64,000 nucleotides of DNA from JBEKTY01 sp049515555 (GCA_049515555.1 JBEKTY010000033.1:5533-69532); one strand, 5' to 3'. Shown: positions 7,368-16,850, numbered from the stretch's first letter. A program made the numbers and translations. The notes: generated from the letters alone by a model not told the origin.

Positions 7368-10300
7368 CTATTGACCGCCGATGGGCAGCGCCAGACTTCC
7401 CCTTGCAAACTTCAGGCTCTGGCCGGGCCGGATGCCGAGTGTGTGTGTCTTGAATAGTACCTCGGGCGACGCGAGCGAAATCAAGAGCGTGCCGCCATCG
7501 CTAAAGACAACGGAGATCTGTCCCCCGTCGCAGGAGAGCCGGGTTTGTCCGGCGCTCAGCTCGGAAAAATTGCGAATGATCGTGGCCGACAGCGGGCCGG
7601 GCGGTTCCTGATTCACGCCGCCTAAGGCGAAACCCCGAGGCTTGCGACCGATCGTGGCCCGCGCCGGGTCTGCCTGCTCCCAGGGGCGCAGGAAGAAAGT
7701 GGCACGGGAGGTAGTTCCCGAAGAAAAGACCATATATTCCTGCTCGCCGTCGCGCCAATACCACGAGCCGCCGCTATTGCCCATGAGCTCGATGGCCAGA
7801 CTGCCCTCGCGGTACCAGACGCAGACGTAGTTGCGATCGGAGTACCAGTACAGCCGCCAATCACCGAGTTGATACAAGTGATTCCCTTCGATCTCGACGA
7901 CGGTAGGGTAAACGACCGCGGAGATCGACTTGCAGGCCGCCGCCAGGGCCTGATCGGCCGCCTGGCGCTGGGCGTCGGGCTTTGTGTGCGCCGCCTCCGC
8001 ACGCTTCTTCAAGACCTCAAGCTTCTTCTGAATCTTATTGAGCAGGCCGTCGATCTGGTTCTTGCGCCTCGCCTTGGCTTGCTCGTAGGCTTGCGTGGCA
8101 AGAACCTGGGCCTGGACCTGGACCTGGGCCGGGGTCGGGGGCCGCCTGGACAGCCGAGACGAAGACGGAAGCGTCGGAATTGTGGACCTGGTGGAGAACG
8201 TGGGCGGCGGCGCGGGAAGCGGCTCGAAGACCGGCATGCGGAGGTTCACGTCGTTTTGAGTAAGAGTCTTTAGCACCTCCTTCCTGTCGGGGCCCGGGTC
8301 CGCCGTGTACCAGCCGCGAATCGTGGCCATGGCTTTCGAGAGGGCTTCTTCTTTTCGGGTGAGGTCCGAATCCGCCGTCGCGCCGGATTGCGAGACGCCG
8401 CGGAGGGCCAGGTACAGGCCGCCGGGCCTCGGTTCCAGCGACACGTCGACCCGCCCGTGCCCCGTCGTCGTCGCTAGCGCCGCGACCTCCCGGGTCGCTC
8501 CGGGCGGCATATTCTCAAAGCCTTGGCCGAATGCCCAAGTCTGCCCGGCCGCGCCGTCGAGCTTCCCGAGGCCCAAGGACAACTTCTGCGAAGCGAGCCT
8601 CCCGAGCGCTTCGGGTGGTATCCGGGCGGCGCCGCCCGCCAGCGGCAGGTTCTGGACCAGGACGCCCTTGTGCTGGGTGGCGGCTTGGCGCGCGGTGCTG
8701 ATCCATTGCGTCTCCGCGGCCGAGGGCCCGGGCGGACTGTCGGGCGGGGCGGCCGCTTCCTTCTCAGGCTTGGGGCTGTCGGCGACCGGCCCGGGCGGCG
8801 GCTGGGGCTCCGCGGCAGCCTTGCTTACCGTGACGGTAAACATCGTCTGAGCCGTCTGGCCGTCCGAGGCTTGGGCCCATACCGTCACATCGCACTTGCC
8901 CGCAGGCTGGTCCGGCGGCGGCGTCCACGAGAACGCGCCTGTTTGCGGGTCGACCGTCGCTCCGGCGGGGCCCTGGGGGTCAAGGCGATAAGACAACTTC
9001 CCCCGCCAGGCATCGGCATTCTCCACCGACACGGATAGACCCAGTGGCCTGCCCGCCTCGACCGTCTGAGCGGCAATGGGCACAAGCCGGAAAGGTTTAT
9101 CGATCGGATTGACGATTCGGGCTTTCTGCCGGTCCGGTGTTTCCTTGCTTGCAGTCTCAGTCTCGGCTTGGCTCGTCCGGCTGTCGGTGACGAGTGTCGT
9201 GGTGGTGGGGCCGCCGCGGCGCGGCAGGAAGAGCGCTGTGGCCAGGAGCACGAGGCAGACGAGCGCGGCGCCGGCCGCGGTGCGGAGGAAGATCCGGAGG
9301 ATGGTGTTCTGTTGGCCGGCCAGCCGTACGAGCAGCCCATCGGCGCCCTTGACCGCGGACCAGGCGACGTGCCAGAGCCCGCGGGAGCGGCGTCTGACGG
9401 CCTTCCGGGCGCGGCCCTTCAGATGCCGGCTGCGCGGCGCCGCCGTGTCGGCTTGCAGCTCCGCGACGAACTCGTCGGAGATGACCGGCTGGGTGTCCAC
9501 CGGCATCGCGGCCGGCCCCGGCACGGTCCCGATCGCGGCCAGCGGCAGCGTGCCCTCGGCCGGCTCGGCACTGGCCGGCCCGGCAGTGGCCGGGTCGGCG
9601 CCGGCCGGCTCATCCGGCTGCGACCGGGGCGACAGTTCGCGGGCGGGTGTCGCCGCGATGGGGGTCGCCGCCGGCGGGGCGGCCGACGCCGCGGCCTGCG
9701 GCGAACCCCTGGCCGCCAGCACCGCCTCGACCGCCTCGCGCTCCTCGCGCCGTAGCGGGAGCACCCGGCTGCCCAAGACGAACTCCTCCAACAGCGGCAC
9801 CTGCTCCAGCCGCCGGCCGCAGGCCAGAATCAGCCGGCCCACCAGCGACTGCACGACCGGCTCCTTCGCCCGCCACAGCTCCTGAAAGACCTCGGACTCG
9901 GCCGGCCGGCGGTAGTCCGACTCCCGGAACAAGAGGTTGTCGCCGTTGTTGAACCGCTGCCAGAGGTCCTTCCGGCCCACCATCAGGCAGCGGACCGCGC
10001 CGTAGATGGCCAGGTGCGAGAAGCGATCCACCTCGGCGCTGTAGATCCCCTCGCGAATTCGCTGCGGGTGCTGGTAGGCCGGGTGGCCCAGCTCGCCGGA
10101 GCGGATGCCGGCCAGGGCGGGCACGTACATCCCGTCGTAATCGATCAGCCGCAGGGCCAAGGCGCCGCCGCTGGTGGGGACCAAAAGCACGTTGCCGTGC
10201 TGGAGGTCGGCGTGGGCCATCCCCGTCTCGCGAAGCCGGGGCGCAAGCTTTACCCACAAGTCCAAGAGCATCTTCAGGTTCCGCGGCCGCTCAAGGTGCT

Positions 10301-10623
10301 CCTCGACGAACTGGTTGAGGCTCAGCCCTTCCACCCACCGCATTTTCAAGACCGGGAACCGCCCGCCACCGACGCGAATGCCTTCGGCCTGGTACTGGAA
10401 ATCGACGGTGAAGGGCAGCCGGGCCTGCTCCAGGTGCGCCGCAATGCTGCGGTACCGATCCTGCAAGCCCCGCACCTCGCGGGTAGGCGAAGTTGCCGGA
10501 CCAGAGCAGGGGCAGGCCCAGCGGGCCGCGTGCCACCTCGCCGGCTTGCAGTTCCTCGTCGGCCAGCGCGGCCCGCGGGTTCTGCACGGCCGCGTTATAG
10601 TCGCCGGGGGTCGGCCAGGTCAT
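7368..10623 (-). pseudogene. Kinase-like membrane protein of a TerY-P-type triad, frameshifted
   Basis: The natural start is the ATG at 10623, overlapping the PP2C stop (ATGA). The first 46 codons (MTWPTPGDYNAAVQ ... WSGNFA) are in one frame; from about 10485 homology continues in another (TREVRGLQDRYRSIAAH ...). In related planctomycete proteins, as I recall them, about 18 residues including the beta-3 lysine strand (xxWAVKCF) lie between NFA and TREV, so a deletion of roughly 55 bp with frameshift is likely. The remainder has a degenerate catalytic loop (HADLQHGN) and IDYDGM in place of DFG, a Pro/Ala linker, one transmembrane helix (AAGAALVCLVLLATALFL), a putative Ig-like domain (about 430-520 after the shift) and a C-terminal region with coiled coil. 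Internal GTG at 10475 could still give a truncated product. Confidence 0.75.
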
Positions 10624-11372
10624 GGCCCCGCCTCCTCCAGGGGTATTGCCAGCAGGGTTACGTCGTCGTTGCGCAAGCGGCCCGCGGTGCGGAGCCCCTC
10701 GATCCAGGCCGCGAACAAGTTGCCCTCCGGCGGCGCGGCGAGCAGGGCTTCCAGCGCGCCCCAGGGGTTGCCGCCGGCCTCGTGCTCCGACAAACAGCAG
10801 TGGGCCAGGGCGTCGGTCATGGCCCACAGCCGGTCGCCGCGCTGGCCGCAGCCCTCGTCCCACACGCGGCGCCGGCGGCGGACGCCTTCCAGCGAGGCCC
10901 GCGAGCCGACCAGGCTGGGCACGTTGTCGAACTGCCCGGCGCGATCCAGGGGAAAGGCGGCCAGCACCGCGGCGCCGCGGGTGTGCATGAGGCACGTATC
11001 GCCCACGGCCGCGGCCTGCCAGCGATAGACCATGCCCGCCGGCGGCGTCAGCACCAGGCCCAGGAACGTGGCGAACGCACCCTGCGACACGCCCGCCTCG
11101 GCGTACCACGGCAGCCGCCGGCCGCGGACCTCGGCGTCCCACCGCTGCTGGGCGGCCAGCAGCGAGGTAGGCCACCGTCCGGCCGGGCAGTCGCTCCCGT
11201 GCACGAAGTCCTCGACCAGCAGCCGCGCCCACAGGCCGGTGAAGCAACCTTCCGTAGCGCCGTCGGCCAAGGCATAGCGGCCGGCCCGGTCGTCCAAGGC
11301 GAAGGCGTCCTCGTATTCCGCCGGGCTGCTGCCGCGGCGCGGCAACCAGAAGCTGTACGCGGCCGGCGCCAT
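10620..11372 (-). CDS. PP2C-type protein phosphatase
   Basis: 250 residues. Conserved PP2C elements: EDAFALDD near residue 21, ALADGATEG (metal-binding ADG), AAVGDTCLMHTRG, LWAMTDALA, and the terminal NDDVTLLAI with its metal-binding Asp. The GG after ADG is replaced by AT, as in short bacterial PP2Cs of the vWA/PP2C/kinase group. Start ATG at 11372, four bases after the vWA stop; its own stop overlaps the ATG of the kinase-like gene, so the three are a coupled operon. Likely reverses phosphorylation by the partner kinase; the substrate may be the vWA protein (inferred from the family). Confidence 0.87.
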   Translation of the reverse strand: MAPAAYSFWLPRRGSSPAEYEDAFALDDRAGRYALADGATEGCFTGLWARLLVEDFVHGSDCPAGRWPTSLLAAQQRWDAEVRGRRLPWYAEAGVSQGAFATFLGLVLTPPAGMVYRWQAAAVGDTCLMHTRGAAVLAAFPLDRAGQFDNVPSLVGSRASLEGVRRRRRVWDEGCGQRGDRLWAMTDALAHCCLSEHEAGGNPWGALEALLAAPPEGNLFAAWIEGLRTAGRLRNDDVTLLAIPLEEAGP

Positions 11373-11376
11373 ACGG

Positions 11377-12228
11377 CTAACTCCAGGCCCTGACGCTGCT
11401 GTCGACCCGCGTGCCGATGTTCAAAAACATGATCACCGAGGCCAAATCGGCATTGAAAGCGAATCCCACTGCCCCTTCCCCCACCGAGGTCTCCAGGATC
11501 TGCGCCTGGCGGAGCATCGCCCCGGGCAGCGGGCTGGACATCCAGAACAGCAGCCGCGCGTAGTCGTCCGACAAAGCGCGCTCGTCGGTGGGAAAGAGGA
11601 TCGGCCTCTCGCCCCGCGCCGAGACGTGCAGGTTGAACAGCAGGACGTTGCCGTCATAAGAAGCCACGCTCCGCAGGGCCACCGCCGGCTGCCGAGGATC
11701 GCCGTCGGTCGCCGCCCCATCGGTAATGTTGACGACGATCGGCGGAAAACAATGCGGGTACTGGCCGACAAAGGCAGTGACGACCTGGCCGGCCGCCTGC
11801 AGCGCCGCGCACATGGGGGTCTTGCCCTGGGCCTTGGGCTCGAACCACACCGGGAAGCGCACCCGCTGCTCGACCAATCCGCCCACCCCGTCCTCGACCC
11901 GCCGCACGCGATCATCGACCCGCAGCGGGTTGCTGCCGATGACACTCACCGGCTGAATGACGTTTCCCGCCAGGGCCGGCACCGGCAACCCCAGGCCGAT
12001 CTCGCTGCCGTAGCCGATGGCCCCGATGTAGTAGCGGTCGAGGATGTACTCGCCCTTGGCACAGCGAAAGACGAGCGTTTGCACGAGGCGATTGATGGCG
12101 TCGGCCACGCCTTCGGCCTTCGTCTTGCCCGCATCCCCGCCCCACCGCTCGCCCATCGAGCCCGACTGGTCTACAAGAAACAGGAAACACGTCGGATTGC
12201 TGCGGCTGATCTCGGCTTCGTAGGACAT
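11377..12228 (-). CDS. TerY-like von Willebrand A protein
   Basis: 283 residues from the ATG at 12228 (MSYEAEISRSNPTCFLFL). An intact MIDAS is visible: VDQSGSMG at residues about 19-26, threonine in GKTPMCAAL (about 145), and the distal Asp in VNITDGAATDG. No signal peptide, so cytosolic. In the TerY-P triad described for Ter-linked stress systems (Anantharaman, Iyer and Aravind), a TerY-type vWA is encoded with a PP2C and a kinase, the arrangement here. First gene of the operon. No terC, terD or terB homolog occurs in the window. Confidence 0.87.
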   Translation of the reverse strand: MSYEAEISRSNPTCFLFLVDQSGSMGERWGGDAGKTKAEGVADAINRLVQTLVFRCAKGEYILDRYYIGAIGYGSEIGLGLPVPALAGNVIQPVSVIGSNPLRVDDRVRRVEDGVGGLVEQRVRFPVWFEPKAQGKTPMCAALQAAGQVVTAFVGQYPHCFPPIVVNITDGAATDGDPRQPAVALRSVASYDGNVLLFNLHVSARGERPILFPTDERALSDDYARLLFWMSSPLPGAMLRQAQILETSVGEGAVGFAFNADLASVIMFLNIGTRVDSSVRAWS

Positions 12229-12285
12229 AAGGCGAGGTTCTCCGCGAAGGGCCCGCGAATCCTGACCATCGGGTGGGTCGAGCCG

Positions 12286-12315
12286 TAGGGTGGGTCGAGC
12301 GAAGCGAGCCCCACC
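12286..12315. repeat. 30-bp dispersed repeat, copy 1
   Basis: Starts TAGGGTGGGTCGAGCGAAGC and ends GAGCCCCACC; the ends pair (GGTGGG with CCCACC). Identical to 16329-16358. A partial copy (GGGTGGGTCGAGCC) lies just before it at 12271-12284. The remainder of spacer 12316-12758 shows nothing recognisable. Confidence 0.85.
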
Positions 12316-12758
12316 GGAACCCTCTTCCGCTGTACGAAAATCGCGCGTGGTCCGCCAGGCCCCAAACTGCCCCTTCACTTTATCAAACCGGCGGGCTGCC
12401 CACAAGTGGGGGCGCGCAGGCGTCACGGTGGCCGGCGGACTGCTGGTGCGCCCTGGCCCAGCGAGTCGGCTTTCCTTACCGCTCATGTTCCCGTGCGTCG
12501 CTACGCGACGGAGCAGGGTTCCACCAAACGGTCGTCGTGAAGGTTACTCGCGATACGCTTGGCAGGAGTGCGTTCGTCATTCCAAAGGCAGGCCAGCCAT
12601 CACCCCCCCCGGGGTCGCACTTGGCAACCTAGGGTGCGCTTCGACCCCGCCGGGTCGCTTCGCCCGTCGGGCCTTGAAACCGGCGCGTCGACCCTGTGCC
12701 GGCCCCTCACGGAATCCGCACCGATGGTGTTGAGTTTGGGAAGACCCCAGCAAAATGC

Positions 12759-12788
12759 TTGACAACCCCCACCGGCAAGCGGTACATT
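12759..12788 (+). promoter_or_regulatory. Sigma70-type promoter for the PEP-CTERM gene
   Basis: TTGACA (12759-12764), 18-bp spacer, TACATT (12783-12788). It leaves a leader of about 190 bases before the ATG at 12984. Confidence 0.5.
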
Positions 12789-12983
12789 AGCCGCATCCCT
12801 ATCTTTCGCCCGCCCAGTGAGGCAGCGCGGTGCCCTGACAGTTCGCCGACCCGCTGTCGCCCGATGTCTTGGGGTGCGTTCTGATTTGGCTCGTTGCGGG
12901 AGGCACGCGACGACAAAGCCTTCATTGTCGCGGATGATCCCGGGTGGATGCCGCGAACCAAGAATCAAAGCTGTGGAGTCGCA

Positions 12984-13856
12984 ATGAAGACATCCAACAC
13001 CGTCCGTCACGCGTCCGCTAGCTGGCGGCGCGCGACAGCCAGCTTCCTGTTGACCATAGTTTTCGGCCCCGCTCTTGCAGCCAACGCAGACCTTGTCATC
13101 ACCACCCGCGATACGCAAGACACGAACGGCAATGGTTATATTGACGCCATCCGCATGGTGGCTAATCAGCCGCTTAACGACGACTTTGCGGGCTTACAAG
13201 TAATGGTGAGAGGCTACACAGTCACCGGCTATGACACAGGCTCTAACGCCAATGACGGTGAGTTCTTTGTGCGCTTGGCCGAGGGCGCCACGCTGGACAC
13301 CGGCGCCACGCCCGGCGTACAGGTGCTGGCGAGCGGCGACCTGGGGGCTCTCGGCGGACCTTTATTGTTGCCGGTTGACTACGCGCCGGTCACGCCTGCC
13401 GATAAGGCCAAGCCGGTGCTGCTCAGCGCATGGGAGGCGAACAATCAAGTATCCCTCAAGTTTAGCGAGGCTGTCAGCAGCAGCGCTTACGCCGGCGATT
13501 TCGGCCTCCCCGTGCACAACGACACGTTGGGCGCGCAGGCGAGCGTTGCCAGCGGTCAGAACCAGGCCGATCCCGGCGTGGTCACAATCGCCCTGGGGGC
13601 CGGTTCTTTCCTCACGCCTGACGGGCTGTATTCGCCGGGCGCGGTGGCGCCCGGATCGCCGACCGGCATCTACGTTGCCGACGGGACGCGGATCGTCGAC
13701 GCCGCGGGGAACCCGGCCTTGGCCCAGGGCGTCGGCACGGCAGTGGACCTGACGACGCCCGCGCCCGAGCCGTGCACCGTCGCGCTGCTGCTCGTCGGCG
13801 GGGCGGCCCTGTTCGTGTGGCGCAGCGCCCGGATGTTGAGACCAGGCCGACGTTAG
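12984..13856 (+). CDS. PEP-CTERM sorted extracellular protein
   Basis: 290 residues from the ATG at 12984 (GGAG five bases upstream). An N-terminal signal peptide (ASFLLTIVFGPALAANA) is followed by a beta-rich secreted body with Asp/Asn/Gly turns (DTQDTNGNGYIDA near residue 40 resembles a calcium-binding dockerin-like loop). The C-terminus is a canonical PEP-CTERM sorting signal: APEP, a hydrophobic helix (CTVALLLVGGAALFVW) and a basic tail (RSARMLRPGRR). Family knowledge: such proteins are cleaved by an exosortase and linked to exopolysaccharide export. No exosortase is in the window. The body has no recognised enzyme domain. Confidence 0.85.
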   Translation: MKTSNTVRHASASWRRATASFLLTIVFGPALAANADLVITTRDTQDTNGNGYIDAIRMVANQPLNDDFAGLQVMVRGYTVTGYDTGSNANDGEFFVRLAEGATLDTGATPGVQVLASGDLGALGGPLLLPVDYAPVTPADKAKPVLLSAWEANNQVSLKFSEAVSSSAYAGDFGLPVHNDTLGAQASVASGQNQADPGVVTIALGAGSFLTPDGLYSPGAVAPGSPTGIYVADGTRIVDAAGNPALAQGVGTAVDLTTPAPEPCTVALLLVGGAALFVWRSARMLRPGRR

Positions 13857-13927
13857 GGGCGAAGAGTGGGCAGGAAGCGTTTCGCGATGCAATCCGCCAG
13901 GCAACAACGGTTCCTGACAAGTTTTCG

Positions 13928-14620
13928 CTAACCCGGTTCGGCGATCCCGGGCGGGTCCCACAGGCGGAGCAAGTCGGGCGGTCGTTCGATTAGGCGGCGG
14001 GCCCCGGCGGCGGTGAGCTCGGCGGCCGTGCGGAAACCCCACACCGCGCCCACCGGGTACATGCCGGCGGCCAGCGCGGTCTGCATGTCGGTGTTCGTGT
14101 CGCCGAGGTACACGATTTTCTGGGGCGGAAGGCCCAGCCGCGCGGCGATGGCCAGCGCGGCGGCGGGATGGGGTTTGCGGGGCAACTCCGCCCCGGCCCC
14201 CAGCACGACCTCGAACTGCCACCGCGCCAAGAGCCGCGACACGCACAGCCGGGTGAACTCCGCCGGCTTGTTCGACAGGACCGCCCTGGGGAGCCCCCGG
14301 CCGGTCAGGCCGTCCAATAGCTCGGCAATGCCGTCGTAAGGCCGCGTCTTCTCCGCCCAGCGCAGCGAATACTCTTGCCGCATCATCTGGGCGTAGTCGG
14401 CAATCGCCTGCCGATCGACCACTTGGCGCGGAATGGCCCGCTGGATCAGGGCCTCGACCCCGTCGCCGACGAAATACTTGTAGGCCTCCCGCGGATGCTC
14501 GGGAAAGCCCAGCCGCCGAAGCACGCAGTTCGTCGAATCGGCCAGATCGTCGAGCGTGTCCAGCAGGGTCCCGTCGAGATCGAACAGCACGGCCTTATAG
14601 CGGGAGCGGTCAGCGAGCAT
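13928..14620 (-). CDS. HAD-superfamily hydrolase, phosphoglycolate-phosphatase-like
   Basis: 230 residues. All four HAD motifs are present: FDLDGTLLDT (residues 13-22, nucleophile and acid Asp), VLSNK (motif II), KPHP (motif III Lys), and YLGDTNTDMQTA (motif IV). A helical cap lies between motifs I and II, as in Gph/PGP enzymes that dephosphorylate 2-phosphoglycolate or similar small phosphates. The exact substrate cannot be told. The start ATG at 14620 lies 14 bases from a 7-mer palindrome, which would fall in the promoter or leader. Confidence 0.88.
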   Translation of the reverse strand: MLADRSRYKAVLFDLDGTLLDTLDDLADSTNCVLRRLGFPEHPREAYKYFVGDGVEALIQRAIPRQVVDRQAIADYAQMMRQEYSLRWAEKTRPYDGIAELLDGLTGRGLPRAVLSNKPAEFTRLCVSRLLARWQFEVVLGAGAELPRKPHPAAALAIAARLGLPPQKIVYLGDTNTDMQTALAAGMYPVGAVWGFRTAAELTAAGARRLIERPPDLLRLWDPPGIAEPG

Positions 14621-14633
14621 GATTGGTCAGGAG

Positions 14634-14814
14634 TTAGAAGTTAGAAGTTAGGAGTTAGGAGTTAGAAGTTAGAAGTTAGAATCACGGCTACGAACGCATT
14701 GGCCTTCTGCCGCACAATGAAATCCTGAAAGGGGTTCGCCGGCTCTCCCATCCGTCTTCTCTTGACTTCTGGCTTCTAACTTCTAACTTCTAACTCCTAA
14801 CTCCTAACTCCTCG
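14634..14814. repeat. Palindrome built from TTAGAAG/TTAGGAG 7-mers
   Basis: Left arm 14634-14682: seven consecutive 7-mers (TTAGAAG twice, TTAGGAG twice, TTAGAAG twice, TTAGAAT). Right arm 14766-14814: seven 7-mers of the complementary pattern (CTTCTAA three times, CTCCTAA twice, flanked by variants). Loop 83 bp. The following 14815-15108 up to the LRR gene shows nothing recognisable. Confidence 0.85.
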
Positions 14815-15108
14815 TCGCAGTCTACCCCCGATGACCGGGGTCCGCAACGGTACGGGTGCGCGACCGGCCGGCCGCGCGCCAGGGAACCACACAACACCCC
14901 GCTATATTGGTGGATGTAAGCGGGCGGCTACGGCGCTAGAATTACACGATCGTTCCGGCAGCCGGCGGAACGCTCAACATCCGTTGAAGCAACACTCGTT
15001 CCCGCACGCCGCTAGCCATTGTGTGGTTATCATGGCGGGGGGTATTTACACTATGTAAGAATTATGTTATATAGTGCGCCGACGGGGGACAGAGGGCGGG
15101 GATGCCCA

Positions 15109-16314
15109 ATGGCAGGTCACGGTATGACCGCGGAACACGAGAAAACCGTCGAAAAGCTCCTCTCTTTGGGCGGCCGGCTGGAACGTGACGAGCACAGTCC
15201 GGGCAGCCCGGTGGTGTTCGCCGACCTGGGATGCCGGCGCGAGGTCACCGACGCCGTCTTGGCCTGCCTCTGCGGCTTGACTTGCCTCAGATGGCTGAAC
15301 CTGGAGAACACGGTCGTCAGCGACACGGGCATCGAGCACCTTCGCGGGCTCGGCCAACTGCGGCACCTGGACCTGACCGGGACGGCGGTCTCCGACGCCG
15401 GGCTGGCCCACCTCAAGGCCCTGTCGCAGTTGCAGTGCGTGGGCCTGACGTTCACCAAGGTCCGGAACGCGGGCTGCGCGCACCTCAAGGATTTGACCGA
15501 GCTGCGGGAGCTGGTCCTCTTGGGCACCAACGTGACCGATGCCGGGTTGGAACACCTGAAGGGGCTGCGGCAGCTTCAAGTCCTGGTGCTGTCCTACACC
15601 CAAGTGGGCGACGCCGGCCTGGCCCACCTGGCAGGCCTCGACCAACTCCAGGAACTGCACCTGGGGGCCACGCGGGTGACCGACGCCGGCCTGAAACACC
15701 TGGCCGGCTTGGGGCGGCTCAATAAACTGCACCTCGGCGCGACCGCCGTGACCGACGCCGGCCTGGAACACCTCCAAGGTTTGACGCAGCTCCAGAGCCT
15801 GAGGCTTCGGGAGACGCAACTCGCCGACGCCGGCCTGAAGTACCTCGCCGGATTGACCCAGCTTCGCGATCTGGACCTTCGCCGCACCAACGTGGGCGAC
15901 GCCGGGCTGGGCGATATACAGTCGCTGGCGCAGCTTCGGGAGCTGCACTTGGGCGGCACGCGGGTGACCGACGCCGGCCTGAAGCACCTGAGCGGCTTGA
16001 CGCAATTGGACGAGCTGCACCTGGGGGCGACCCAGGTGACCGACGCCGGCCTGGCGTATCTCAGGCCGCTTACCCAGCTTCAGAAGCTGCGGCTGTGGGA
16101 GACCGGCGTGACCGACGCCGGCCTGAAGCACCTCGCCGGCCTGACCCGCCTGCAGACGCTGGAACTTTGGGAGACCGGCGTAAGCAATGCCGGTCTGAAA
16201 CACCTCGGCAAGCTGGCCCGCCTCGAGCGCCTGCACCTGGGGGCCACGCGGGTCACCGATGCCGGGGTCCGGCGGCTCAAGAAGGCAATTCCCGGCGTGC
16301 AAGTGGAACGCTAG
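15109..16314 (+). CDS. Leucine-rich repeat protein, 14 RNI-type repeats
   Basis: 401 residues from the ATG at 15109 (GGGCGGGG upstream; the in-frame upstream starts are preceded by no ribosome site). After about 55 residues of N-terminal cap come 14 uninterrupted 24-residue repeats of the type LTQLxxLxLxxTxVTDAGLxHLxG and a short cap. This is the ribonuclease-inhibitor-like class abundant in planctomycetes. No signal peptide or membrane segment, so probably cytosolic and protein-binding. The repeats are nearly identical in length, implying expansion by unequal recombination. A STAS-domain gene follows 76 bp downstream, but the spacer contains a dispersed repeat, so co-transcription is uncertain. 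Confidence 0.9.
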   Translation: MAGHGMTAEHEKTVEKLLSLGGRLERDEHSPGSPVVFADLGCRREVTDAVLACLCGLTCLRWLNLENTVVSDTGIEHLRGLGQLRHLDLTGTAVSDAGLAHLKALSQLQCVGLTFTKVRNAGCAHLKDLTELRELVLLGTNVTDAGLEHLKGLRQLQVLVLSYTQVGDAGLAHLAGLDQLQELHLGATRVTDAGLKHLAGLGRLNKLHLGATAVTDAGLEHLQGLTQLQSLRLRETQLADAGLKYLAGLTQLRDLDLRRTNVGDAGLGDIQSLAQLRELHLGGTRVTDAGLKHLSGLTQLDELHLGATQVTDAGLAYLRPLTQLQKLRLWETGVTDAGLKHLAGLTRLQTLELWETGVSNAGLKHLGKLARLERLHLGATRVTDAGVRRLKKAIPGVQVER

Positions 16315-16328
16315 CGTGCCACAAGTTG

Positions 16329-16358
16329 TAGGGTGGGTCGAGCGAAGCGAGCCCCACC
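16329..16358. repeat. 30-bp dispersed repeat, copy 2
   Basis: Identical over 30 bases to 12286-12315, same orientation. Lies between the LRR and STAS genes. Confidence 0.85.
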
Positions 16359-16390
16359 AAGAGAACTCAACTGGCGCAGGAGCCTGGCGG

Positions 16391-16744
16391 ATGACCGACT
16401 TTCAGCAATTAACAATCGACGAAGTCGGCCAGGCCACGGTGGTCCGCTTCCGTCAGCCCCGCCTGAGCGGAATTTTGGAACTGGAGAAGCTCGGGCAGGA
16501 GTTGGATGAATTGGCCGGCCGCGAGGATCGGGGGAAGTTGGTGCTGGACTTCTCCTCCGTCCAGTTCCTTTCCAGCCAGACCTTGGGCAAGCTGGTGGCC
16601 TTGAACCGGCGAGTCAAGGCCCGCGGCGGCGACATGCGGTTGGCCAACGTCCCGCAGCGGGTGCGCAGCGTCATGCAGACCTGCAAGTTGGACTCGCTGT
16701 TCGACATCCAGCCCGACGTGGCGGAAGCCTTGCGGTCGCTGTGA
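16391..16744 (+). CDS. STAS-domain anti-sigma-factor-antagonist-like protein
   Basis: 117 residues from the ATG at 16391. Single STAS domain: early beta strands (ATVVRFRQPRLSG), then the phosphorylation-loop segment LVLDFSSVQFLSSQTLGKLVAL (residues about 49-70), where SpoIIAA-type proteins have the phosphorylated serine after a Leu or Asp; here Ser-Ser-Gln occupies it. The C-terminal helices (SVMQTCKLDSLFDI) fit SpoIIAA/RsbV. Likely binds or releases an anti-sigma kinase in partner switching; no such kinase is adjacent. An upstream in-frame start would run through the repeat and is rejected. Confidence 0.85.
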   Translation: MTDFQQLTIDEVGQATVVRFRQPRLSGILELEKLGQELDELAGREDRGKLVLDFSSVQFLSSQTLGKLVALNRRVKARGGDMRLANVPQRVRSVMQTCKLDSLFDIQPDVAEALRSL

Positions 16745-16760
16745 CGTCGGCCGCCCGGTG

Positions 16761-16850
16761 CTACTGCTGGCTTGTCCAGAAGTGTAAGAAGCACTGCCGG
16801 ACAAGGCAGAAGTTTGAGAAGCACTGCTGGACAAGCCAGCAGTGGCACCC
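16761..16850. repeat. Three tandem CTGCTGG hairpin modules
   Basis: Three about 30-bp units sharing ACTGC(T/C)GG, a CTTGT or ACAAG loop and AGAAGC links. The last is a perfect hairpin, CTGCTGG-ACAAG-CCAGCAG (16824-16842). Same family as 33996-34060. The rest of spacer 16851-17156 holds a possible -10 (TATAAT, 17040-17045) and nothing else. Confidence 0.7.

Noticed and set aside
14831..15058. 75-codon plus-strand frame upstream of the LRR gene
   Set aside because: No ribosome site, no recognisable features, and it ends within the LRR leader.
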